This document shows positions 1 to 8,917 of a stretch of 64,000 nt of DNA, in pieces. The DNA comes from Asanoa ishikariensis (GTDB lineage Bacteria; Actinomycetota; Actinomycetes; Mycobacteriales; Micromonosporaceae). Under the pieces are notes generated by a model. It saw only the letters and a list, made by a program, of their open reading frames with translations. It was not told the DNA's origin and did not search any database. Numbering within the stretch: position 1 is the first letter of the stretch; every line of letters starts with the position of its first letter. Both the position numbers and the translations under genes were made by a program. The stretch is from NCBI RefSeq assembly GCF_900107455.1, contig NZ_FNQB01000003.1, positions 558,001-622,000 on the forward strand, written 5' to 3'.

Positions 1-1012
<1,012 letters not shown>

Positions 1013-1063
1013 GCGCCGATCGTCGCCGATCCGCGGGCGGCGGAGGCGTCCCTGGATCGTGGG

Positions 1064-1681
1064 TCAGAAGTCGACGCGCATGACCGCGCGGCGCACCGAC
1101 GGCCGGGAGACCTCGGTGAAGCCGGCGGCGGCGAACGTGCCTTCGGTGCCGACATGCAGCTCGTCGGCGACGGCGTTCCTAGTCGTCAGCGGGTATCCCT
1201 CGATCGCGCTGGCGCCGTTGTCACGTGCGAAGTCGACGGCGGCGCGGGCCAGCGCCCGGCTGATCCCCCGGCGGCGGAACCCCGCCCGCGTGACGAAGCA
1301 CATGACCGCCCAGACGCTCGGGTCGTGGCGGTCCTCGTCGCGACCGGTCCAGGCCACCCGGCCGCCGCGCACGAGGCTGATGTAGGCCGTCCGCGGCTCG
1401 ACCGCGCACCAGCCGACCGGCTCGTCATCGAGGTAGGCGACCAGGCCCGTCGTCGTCACGGCGTCGTCGGCGCCCGGGTCGGTCTGGATCCGCAACCGGT
1501 CGGCGCGCTCCTCGGCCGGGAACGAGACGAGGCACTCCTTGGGTCGCATCTTGTAGCGCTGGCACTGGCAGTTGGCCGGTGCGGTGGCACTGAGGATCTT
1601 CTGGAGGTCGTCCCACGTCGCCTCGTTGGCGGGTCGGATGGTGAGCGTGGCGTCCGCCAGCAACCTGGCCCTGGGAGCCAT
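1064..1681 (-). CDS. GNAT family N-acetyltransferase
   Basis: 205-residue protein with the GNAT fold signatures: a beta-strand pair around GLVAYLDDEPVGWCAVEPR (about residues 78-96), the acetyl-CoA pyrophosphate-binding stretch GFRRRGISRALARAAVDFA (R/QxxGxG/A type, about 136-154) and a terminal GTEGTFAAAGFTEV segment. The N-terminal NCQCQRYKM motif is typical of a group of actinobacterial GNATs. Acyl acceptor unknown. It is divergent from the T-C gene at 1821 and directly precedes the partial A domain, so it may be co-transcribed with biosynthetic genes; whether it modifies the product or is a housekeeping bystander cannot be told. Confidence 0.8.
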   Translation of the reverse strand: MAPRARLLADATLTIRPANEATWDDLQKILSATAPANCQCQRYKMRPKECLVSFPAEERADRLRIQTDPGADDAVTTTGLVAYLDDEPVGWCAVEPRTAYISLVRGGRVAWTGRDEDRHDPSVWAVMCFVTRAGFRRRGISRALARAAVDFARDNGASAIEGYPLTTRNAVADELHVGTEGTFAAAGFTEVSRPSVRRAVMRVDF

Positions 1682-1820
1682 GCCGTGACACCGTCCCTTC
1701 GCTCCGCGCGACCTCCGGATCGAGGGAAATCGTACCGTGCCGGGTCGATCTCCCGCCCCGCGTGGCTGTCCTGTGTATCGGCGACAGTCCCTATTGCCTG
1801 CCGCTACCTAGCCTTCCGGT
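1682..1820. promoter_or_regulatory. divergent promoter region between GNAT and T-C/PKS genes
   Basis: 139-bp divergent spacer that must carry the promoters for the leftward GNAT/A-domain pair and the rightward T-C/PKS pair. It holds a spaced dyad, CTGTC at 1766-1770 and GACAG at 1783-1787. No clear Shine-Dalgarno precedes ATG 1821, so the T-C mRNA could be leaderless or nearly so. No copy of the GTCCCC-N6-GGGG motif found around the LuxR gene was seen here. Confidence 0.45.
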
Positions 1821-3515
1821 ATGGCACACCCTGCCCGGGCCGAGACCGCGAGCGAACCGGACGGTGCCGGGCTCGGCGCGCTGGCCCGCCGAGCGAGCCC
1901 GCCCGTCCCGCCGCGCACGCCCCACGAAGAGGCCATGGTCACCATCTGGCGCGAGATCCTGGAGCGCCCGGACATCGGTGTGCTGGACGACTTCTTCGAC
2001 CTCGACGGCAACTCGATGCACGCGATCAAGGTGATCACCCGGATCCGCGAGACGTACGGCGTCAGCGTCCGCGCGATCGACTTCTTCGAGTCGCCGACCG
2101 TCGCGGCGCTCGCGGCGGTGGTGGCCGCGCAGGCGCCCGCCGAGCGACCCGTGGTGACGCGCCGGCCGGCCGACGCCGAACCGGTGCTCTCTTTCGACCA
2201 GCACCGGCTCTGGCTCGTCGACCAGATCGTGCCGGGCGGCGCCTACAACGTGCACGGCCGGCGCCGCCTGCTCGGCGCGCTCGACGTGTCGGTCCTCGAA
2301 GCCAGCATCCGGGCGATCCGCGCGCGGCACGAGACGCTGCGCACCAGGTTCCCGGACCTGGACGGCGATCCGCTGCAGATCGTCGACGATGCCGACGACG
2401 GCTGGTGTCTCCCGGTGCGGGACGTGACGACCGCGCCCGACCGCATGGCCGCGGCCGAGCGCCTGCTCGACGACGACGCGATGGCCGCCGTCGACCTGGC
2501 CAAGGGTCCCCTGTTCCGGTGCCTGCTGGTCCGGCTGACCCCGACCGACCACGTCCTCGGCATCACCGCGCATCACACGGTCTGCGACAACGGCTCCGTC
2601 GCGCTGTTCATCAGGGAGCTCTCCGCGCTGTACCGGGCCGGCGGCGATCCCGAGCGGGCCGGGCTGCCTGCCCTGCCGATCCAGTACCGCGACTTCGCGG
2701 TGTGGCAGCGCGGCTGGCTCGAAGGCCAGGGCACGGAGCGCCAGCTCGGCTACTGGCGCGAGCACCTGACCGGAGCGCCGGCGGAGCTCACGCTGCCGAC
2801 CACCGCGTCGCCGACCGGGCTGGGCGGCGGCCGGATCCGGGCGGCACTGTCCATCGAGGACACGACGCGGCTGCACGAGCTGTGCCGCGCGCACGACGTG
2901 ACGGTGTTCATGGCGCTGCTGGCCGCGGTCACGTCGGTGCTGGGCCGCTGGGCCGGGCAGCGCGACGTCGTGCTCGGCGTGCCCATCACGGGTCGCACGG
3001 ACGTGGGCACCCAGAACCTGATCGGGCTGTTCTTCAACACGCTGCCGATCCGGGTGAACCTGGCCGGCGAGCCGACCTTCGCCGAGGTGCTCACGCGGGC
3101 GCGGGAGAGCGCCCTGGGCGGCTACGCCCACGCCGACGTGCCGCTGGACCTCATCGTCCGCCAGGTCCGGCCGCCGCGCGTCCAGGGTCGCACTCCCCTG
3201 TTCCAGGTGGTGCTCAACGTCGTCGAGCACGCGCAGGGCGACACCGGGCTCGGCGACATCGACGACGAGCCGATGGACGCGCCGGTGATGCCGAGCAAGC
3301 TCGACTTCATCCTCACGGGCAAGGAGCTCGACGGCCACCTCAACCTCGAGCTCGAGTTCGACGCCGACCGCTACGACGAGGCGCGGATGCGGCTGCTGAT
3401 CGACGAGGTCGGCGCGCTGCTCGCGGCGGCGCACGCCGACCCCGGGCTGGCCGTGTTCGACCACGTGCCCGCCAGCACCACCGCGCCACCGGCAGCGAAG
3501 GAGATCAGACCATGA
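1821..3515 (+). CDS. NRPS carrier-condensation (T-C) didomain protein
   Basis: 564 residues. Residues about 35-105 are a carrier domain with FFDLDGNSMHAIKV; Ser65 is the predicted phosphopantetheine site, in GNS rather than the usual GGDS. Residues about 118-545 are a condensation domain: SFDQHRLWLVDQIVPGGAYN (C1/C2-like), RHETLRTRF (C2), HHTVCDNG (C3; His251, His252 and Asp256 kept, the usual final Gly replaced by Asn257), IQYRDFAVWQR (C4), IGLFFNTLPIR (C5). No A domain, so the carrier must be charged in trans, plausibly by the partial A domain at the left edge. It would offer its intermediate to the following PKS module. The stop overlaps the PKS start as ATGA, implying coupled translation. 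Confidence 0.93.
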   Translation: MAHPARAETASEPDGAGLGALARRASPPVPPRTPHEEAMVTIWREILERPDIGVLDDFFDLDGNSMHAIKVITRIRETYGVSVRAIDFFESPTVAALAAVVAAQAPAERPVVTRRPADAEPVLSFDQHRLWLVDQIVPGGAYNVHGRRRLLGALDVSVLEASIRAIRARHETLRTRFPDLDGDPLQIVDDADDGWCLPVRDVTTAPDRMAAAERLLDDDAMAAVDLAKGPLFRCLLVRLTPTDHVLGITAHHTVCDNGSVALFIRELSALYRAGGDPERAGLPALPIQYRDFAVWQRGWLEGQGTERQLGYWREHLTGAPAELTLPTTASPTGLGGGRIRAALSIEDTTRLHELCRAHDVTVFMALLAAVTSVLGRWAGQRDVVLGVPITGRTDVGTQNLIGLFFNTLPIRVNLAGEPTFAEVLTRARESALGGYAHADVPLDLIVRQVRPPRVQGRTPLFQVVLNVVEHAQGDTGLGDIDDEPMDAPVMPSKLDFILTGKELDGHLNLELEFDADRYDEARMRLLIDEVGALLAAAHADPGLAVFDHVPASTTAPPAAKEIRP

Positions 3516-6500
3516 ACGACCACGTCGAACCGATCGCGATCATCGGTATGGGTGCTCGCCTTCCGGGTGCCCGGGACGTCGGCGAGTTCTGGTCGAACCT
3601 GCGCGACGGGCGCGAGACCATCTCCTTCCTCGAAGACGAGGAACTGCTGGAGAACGGTGTCTCGCCGCACGACCTCGCCAACCCGGACTATGTCAAGGCC
3701 GTGCCGCTGGTCCCCGACGTCAAGTCCTTCGACTCGGGGCTGTTCGGCATGACGGCGCGCGAGGCCGACATCTGCGACCCGGCGCTGCGGCTGTTCCTGG
3801 AGGTGGCACACGCCGCCATCGAGAACTCCGGCTACGACGTCACCAAGGTCGGCGACGGCTTCGGGGTGTTCTCCGCGTCGGGTCCCTGCGACTACCAGGA
3901 CATCTACCTGCGGCAGAGCCTGAAGTACAAGGCCGCCGACATCTTCCAGATGTCCACGTTGAACAACACCGACTACTCGGCGACGCTGGCCGCGTACAAG
4001 CTCAACCTGCGCGGTCCGGCGATGACGATCGTCACCGCGTGCTCCAGCTCGCTGGTCTCGTTGCACGTCGCCTGCCAGTCGCTGCGCTACGGCGAGTGCG
4101 ACGCGGCCGTCGTCGGCGGCGCCAACGTCGAGGCTCCCTACGGGCAGGGCCACATGTGGGTTCCGGGTGCGGTCCGGTCCCGCGACGGGCACTGCCGCCC
4201 GTTCGACGCCCACGCCACGGGCACGATGTTCGGCAGCGGCAGCGCGGCCGTGGTGCTCAAGCGGCTGTCCGACGCGCAACGCGACAACGACAACATCCGG
4301 GCGGTCGTGCTCGGCAGCGCGCTCAACAACGACGGCTCCGACAAGGTCAGCTTCAGCGCGCCCAGCATCACCGGGCAGTCCTCCGTGATCATGGAAGCGA
4401 TGGCCATGGCCGGTGTCCAGCCGAGCGACATCTCCTATGTGGAGGCACACGGCACGGCCACCGCGCTCGGCGACCCGATCGAGATCGCCGCGCTGTCCGA
4501 GGCGTACCGCCGGCTGGGTGGCGGCGACCTGCCCCGCGACTCGATCGGCATCGGCTCCGTGAAGTCCAACATCGGCCACCTGGTCTGGGCGGCCGGCGTC
4601 TCGCAGCTCGTCAAGGTCGCGCTCGCCCTGGAGAACGAGGAGATCCCGCCGACCGTCAACTTCACCGAGCCCAACCCGAAGCTGGAGCTGGAGCGGACGC
4701 CCCTGTTCGTCAACGACACGCTCCGGCCGTGGCCGCGCGTGCCGGGCACGCCGCGTCGGGCCGGCCTCAGCTCGCTCGGCATCGGCGGCACCAACGCGCA
4801 CACGATCCTCGAGGAGGCGCCCCCGCGGGCGGTGCCGGCGGCGTACGAGCGGCCGCGCATCGTGGTCTGGTCGGGCCGCACCCGGGACGCGGTGGACGCG
4901 GGCCGGGGCCGGCTGGTCGACTTCTTCCGGGGTGACGGCGCGGCCGCCTTCCAGGACGCGGCCAGCACCCTGGCGCGCGGGCGCACGGCGCACAAGGTCC
5001 GCGCGGCGGCCGTCGGTCGCGATGCCGCCGGCGCCGCGGCCGCACTCGAGTCCGGCGCGTTCGCCACGAGCGAGGACGCCCCGCCGGCCGAGCGCCCGCT
5101 GGCGTTCCTCTTCCCGGGCCAGGGCGCGCAGCACAGCAGGATGGCGACGGACCTCTACCGGCAGTTGCCGGTCTTCGCCGGCGTCATGGACCGCTGCCTG
5201 GACGGTTTTCGCGCGCACGGCCTGGAGCTCCACGAGCCGTGGCAGTCCGCCGAGCCGGACGCGCTGACCGACACGCGGCTGGCCCAGCCGATGCTCTTCG
5301 CCGTCGAGTACGCCCTGGCGGCGACGCTGCGGCACTGGGGTCTGCGGCCGGCCGCGCTCCTCGGGCACAGCATCGGTGAGCTCACGGCGGCCGCGGTCGC
5401 CGAGGTCTTCTCCTTCGACGACGCGATCCGGCTCGTCGCGGCCCGGGCCAATGCGATGGGCGACGCACCGCACGGCGCCATGCTGTCGGTGCCCGTGCCG
5501 GCCGCCGAGGTCGCCGCGATGCTGCCCGACTCGCTGGTGGTGAGCGTCCGCAACGCCCCCAACCAGGCCGTCGTCGCCGGTGCCGTGGACGACGTCGCCG
5601 CCTTCGAGCGCGACCTGGCCGCGCGGGGCATCGCCGCGCGCCGGCTGGCCACCTCACACGCGTTCCACAGCCCGATGATGGCCGACGCCGCGCGCGCGTT
5701 CGGCGACTCCATGCGGAGCATCGCGCTGCACCCGCCGCAGATCCCGATCGTGTCCGCCGCCACCGGCGCGACCGTCACCGACGAGCAGGCCACCGACCCG
5801 GCCTTCTGGGCCGACCAGGTGGCCCGGCCCGTGCACTTCGACCGGGCCCTGGACACCCTGCTGGCCGACCCGTGGACCCTGGTGGAGGTCGGGCCGGGGC
5901 ACGTCCTGACCGGCCTCGCGCGCCGGCACGCCGGCGTGCGGGACAAGCGCAGCGCGGTGCTGCCGACGCTGGACGCCGGGCGCGACGACGGCCCCGGCGA
6001 GCTCGAGCGCGTGCTCGACGGCGTCGGCCGGCTCTGGGTCGCGGGTCACGAGGTCGACTGGGCCGGCGTCGACGCCGAGCACGAGTGGCAGCGTGTCGTG
6101 GTGCCGGGCTACCCGTACCAGCGCAAGCTCCACTGGGTCACGCCGACCACCGGACCCGCCGCACCGCGCCGGGCCGACGAGGCGGCGGAGCCCGCGGTCG
6201 AGGTCGAACCGCCCGCCGCCCAACCCGAACAGCTCGCACCGGCGACCCCCTTCTCGACCGTCACGTGGATCGAGGCGCCCGCGGTGGCGGCCGACCGCGC
6301 GGAGCCCGGTGCCCTCACGCTCGCGTTCCTGCCCGCGGACCGGGCGATGGGCATGACCGTGCTCGGGCCGCTGCTGCAAAGCGGCACTCGCGTGGTCCGC
6401 GTCCGGCCCGGTGACCGGTTCTCGGTCTCCGGCGACGAGTTCCGCGTGCGGCCCGGCGTGGCCGCCGACGTCGAGCAGGTGTTCGCCCACCTGGCCGCCG

Positions 6501-8884
6501 ACGGCCGGTCACCGGAGGTGCTCATCCACGCCTGGGGCGTGCCGACCTGGGACTACCCGACCAGCCGCACGGTCGACGAGCAGCTCGACCTGTCGTTCGT
6601 CAGCCTGCTCGCGCTCGTGCAGCACGGCACCCGGCGCGCGGTGAACGGCCGCTTCCCGCGCGTGGTGGTGCTGGCCAGCCGGCTGGCCGACGTCTCGGGC
6701 GTCGAAGCGCTCGACCCCGTGAAGGCGACCCTGGTCGGGCTCACCCGCACGCTGGCCCGCGAGGCACCCGGCGTGGTCTGCAAGATCATCGACATCGGAC
6801 CGAACACCGCCGAGGAGGCGCTGGTCGCCGAGCTGGCCACGGCCGACGGCCAGGAGCTGGTCGCGCTGCGCGGCCATCGGCGGTGGGTCCCCGACGAGCA
6901 ACCGCTCGACCTGGCCGCGCCGGCCGCCGAACCACGACCGGGCGGCGTCTACCTGATCACCGGCGGGCTCGGCGGGCTCGGCCTGGCCACCGGCAAGGCG
7001 CTGGCCCGCACGGGTTGGCGGCCCAAGCTGGTGCTGGTCGGCCGCACCGGGTTGCCCGCCGACGCCGAGCAGGTCGCCGAGCGGGACCCGCGGCTGCGGC
7101 ACATCCTCGACGAGATCGAGGAGATGACCGAGCTCGGCGCGCAGGTACGCACGATGGCCTGCGACATCGGTGACCCCCGCCAGGTCAACCGGGTCCTCGA
7201 TGTCGTGACCGCGCAGTTCGGCCCCGTCAACGGCGTGCTGCACCTGGCCGGCGTCGCGGGGGACGGCATGCTCCAGCTCCGCGCACCGGGCGACGCCCGC
7301 GCCGTCCTGCACCCGAAGGTCCTCGGCACGCTCGTGCTGGAGACGGCCCTCCAGGACCGTCCACCGCTCGACTTCTTCGTCTCGTTCTCGAGCCGCGCCG
7401 CGCTGCGCGGGCTGACCGGCAGCGGCGACTACGCGGCCGCGAACGCGGTGCTGGACGCGTACGCCGCGGCCGGACCGGGCCGCCACCGTCGCCTGAGCGT
7501 CAACTGGCCGGCGTGGTCGACGGTCGGCATGGCCGCGGACCACGCCCACCCGGCCTGGCTCGGCCCGAAGCAGGTCGAGCTGACGTTCGACGCCGACCGT
7601 GACTGGATCCTCGACGAGCACCGCCTGGACGGTCGCCCGGTGCTGCCCGGCACCGGCCACCTCGACCTGGTGATGACCTCGTTCCGCGGCCTCGACCTGA
7701 TCAGCCCCGACGACGCGATCATGCTCGAGGACGCCGTCTTCCAGAACGCGCTGGTGGTGGACACGCCCCGCGAGGTGCACGTGCGGTTCGCGCCCAGCCG
7801 CGACAGTTGGCGGTTCGAGGTGCGGTCCCGTCCGGTCGGCGCCGGCGACGACGAGTGGAGCCGGCACGTCGAGGGGCGCATCGCGGGCTGCGCCCGCAAG
7901 GACGACGTGCGGCCGCCGGAGCCGTTCCTCGAGCGGCTGCCGGAGGTCGAACCACCGTCGCTGAAGCCCGGCCCGGGCCGGCTGTTCGCGCTCGGCGGCC
8001 GCTGGCAGGGCATCGTGCGGATGTGGCGGTCGGACGACCGGCGGGACCGGATGGTCCAGCTCGTGCTGCCCGACGCGTACGTCGGCGACCTGGACACCTG
8101 CCAGGCCCACCCGGCGCTGCTCGACGGCGCCTCCGCGAGCGTCCGGGACGACCTCGACGACATCCACTTGCCCTTCATGTACCGGCGCGCGGTGTTCCAC
8201 CGTCCGTTCCCGCAGGCGATGTACAGCCACGTCGTGCGCCGCCCCGACAAGCCGGGCGTGCTGGTCGCCGACATCACCGTGGTCGCGCCCGACGGCACGC
8301 TGCTGGCCGAGATCGAGGGCTACACGATGCGCAAGGTCGGCCGGCATCCGCGGTTCCTGGACCAGCCGGCGGAGGCCGTGGCCACCCCGGAGGCCCCTCC
8401 CGTAATCGTCGACACCACACCGGCTCCGCTGGCCGACGGGATCGACCCCGACGAGGGCGGCCGGCTGCTCACCCTGCTGCTCGGCGCCCGCACGCCGCAC
8501 CAGGTGCTCGTGCGTCCCTACGTTGGCGGGCGGCCGGTGCCGATCGCGGCCCGCGCGGCCGCGCCGGTCGACCTGGTCACCGCGGCCGGTCCCGAGCCGG
8601 TGCTGGCGGTGCCGCTCGCCACCGCACCTGAGCCCACCGCGGGCCAGCCGGCCGGCACCGTCGAGGCGGAGCTGTCCGAGATGTGGCGGGAGGCGCTCGG
8701 CGTCGACACCCTCGGCCCCGACGACGAGTTCTTCGAGCTCGGCGGCGACTCGCTCAGCGCCGTCCAGCTCATGCGCCGGGTCCGGGAGCGGTTCGGCGTG
8801 CAGATGAGCATCGGCGTGCTGTTCGACTGCCCGACCGTGCGCGCGCTGTCCGTCGAGATCACCCGCCTGGTGGCGGAGGGCTGA
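3512..8884 (+). CDS. type I polyketide synthase module, KS-AT-KR-DH-ACP
   Basis: 1790 residues from ATG 3512 (GGAG nine bases upstream, ATGA overlap with the T-C gene). KS about 8-430 with Cys177 (TACSSSL), His313 (EAHGTATALGDP) and His356 (KSNIGHL). AT about 530-830: FPGQGAQ, Ser620 in GHSIGE and HAFH at 716-719, the signature usual for malonyl-CoA. A KR structural half at about 910-1100 leads into the KR catalytic half with GGLGGLG at 1151-1157 and Tyr1307/Asn1311. A DH follows at about 1345-1620 with HRLDGRPVLP (His1370) and PALLDGAS (Asp1538). ACP with Ser1747 in GGDSLS. All domains look active, so one malonate extension with keto reduction and dehydration is expected. KR before DH is the reverse of the usual modular order. 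There is no thioesterase here. Confidence 0.95.
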   Translation: MNDHVEPIAIIGMGARLPGARDVGEFWSNLRDGRETISFLEDEELLENGVSPHDLANPDYVKAVPLVPDVKSFDSGLFGMTAREADICDPALRLFLEVAHAAIENSGYDVTKVGDGFGVFSASGPCDYQDIYLRQSLKYKAADIFQMSTLNNTDYSATLAAYKLNLRGPAMTIVTACSSSLVSLHVACQSLRYGECDAAVVGGANVEAPYGQGHMWVPGAVRSRDGHCRPFDAHATGTMFGSGSAAVVLKRLSDAQRDNDNIRAVVLGSALNNDGSDKVSFSAPSITGQSSVIMEAMAMAGVQPSDISYVEAHGTATALGDPIEIAALSEAYRRLGGGDLPRDSIGIGSVKSNIGHLVWAAGVSQLVKVALALENEEIPPTVNFTEPNPKLELERTPLFVNDTLRPWPRVPGTPRRAGLSSLGIGGTNAHTILEEAPPRAVPAAYERPRIVVWSGRTRDAVDAGRGRLVDFFRGDGAAAFQDAASTLARGRTAHKVRAAAVGRDAAGAAAALESGAFATSEDAPPAERPLAFLFPGQGAQHSRMATDLYRQLPVFAGVMDRCLDGFRAHGLELHEPWQSAEPDALTDTRLAQPMLFAVEYALAATLRHWGLRPAALLGHSIGELTAAAVAEVFSFDDAIRLVAARANAMGDAPHGAMLSVPVPAAEVAAMLPDSLVVSVRNAPNQAVVAGAVDDVAAFERDLAARGIAARRLATSHAFHSPMMADAARAFGDSMRSIALHPPQIPIVSAATGATVTDEQATDPAFWADQVARPVHFDRALDTLLADPWTLVEVGPGHVLTGLARRHAGVRDKRSAVLPTLDAGRDDGPGELERVLDGVGRLWVAGHEVDWAGVDAEHEWQRVVVPGYPYQRKLHWVTPTTGPAAPRRADEAAEPAVEVEPPAAQPEQLAPATPFSTVTWIEAPAVAADRAEPGALTLAFLPADRAMGMTVLGPLLQSGTRVVRVRPGDRFSVSGDEFRVRPGVAADVEQVFAHLAADGRSPEVLIHAWGVPTWDYPTSRTVDEQLDLSFVSLLALVQHGTRRAVNGRFPRVVVLASRLADVSGVEALDPVKATLVGLTRTLAREAPGVVCKIIDIGPNTAEEALVAELATADGQELVALRGHRRWVPDEQPLDLAAPAAEPRPGGVYLITGGLGGLGLATGKALARTGWRPKLVLVGRTGLPADAEQVAERDPRLRHILDEIEEMTELGAQVRTMACDIGDPRQVNRVLDVVTAQFGPVNGVLHLAGVAGDGMLQLRAPGDARAVLHPKVLGTLVLETALQDRPPLDFFVSFSSRAALRGLTGSGDYAAANAVLDAYAAAGPGRHRRLSVNWPAWSTVGMAADHAHPAWLGPKQVELTFDADRDWILDEHRLDGRPVLPGTGHLDLVMTSFRGLDLISPDDAIMLEDAVFQNALVVDTPREVHVRFAPSRDSWRFEVRSRPVGAGDDEWSRHVEGRIAGCARKDDVRPPEPFLERLPEVEPPSLKPGPGRLFALGGRWQGIVRMWRSDDRRDRMVQLVLPDAYVGDLDTCQAHPALLDGASASVRDDLDDIHLPFMYRRAVFHRPFPQAMYSHVVRRPDKPGVLVADITVVAPDGTLLAEIEGYTMRKVGRHPRFLDQPAEAVATPEAPPVIVDTTPAPLADGIDPDEGGRLLTLLLGARTPHQVLVRPYVGGRPVPIAARAAAPVDLVTAAGPEPVLAVPLATAPEPTAGQPAGTVEAELSEMWREALGVDTLGPDDEFFELGGDSLSAVQLMRRVRERFGVQMSIGVLFDCPTVRALSVEITRLVAEG

Positions 8885-8889
8885 CGACC

Positions 8890-8917
8890 GGCCCGGGCGC
8901 GCTCAGCGCGCCCGGCC
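8890..8917. terminator. bidirectional hairpin between PKS and LanB-like genes
   Basis: Perfect 8-bp stem GGGCGCGC (8895-8902) / GCGCGCCC (8906-8913), extended by GGCC/GGCC across a one-base bulge. The three-base loop, TCA at 8903-8905, is the stop codon of the minus-strand LanB-like gene. It sits between convergent genes whose ends are 18 bp apart. No T-tract is present on either side, as often in actinobacteria. Confidence 0.7.

Noticed and set aside
1154-3511. Upstream extension of the PKS reading frame as part of a 2576-residue protein
   Set aside because: The extension is out of frame with the real GNAT and T-C genes it crosses, is low-complexity Arg/Ala/Pro sequence and lacks domains; a good ribosome site and the KS start lie at 3512.
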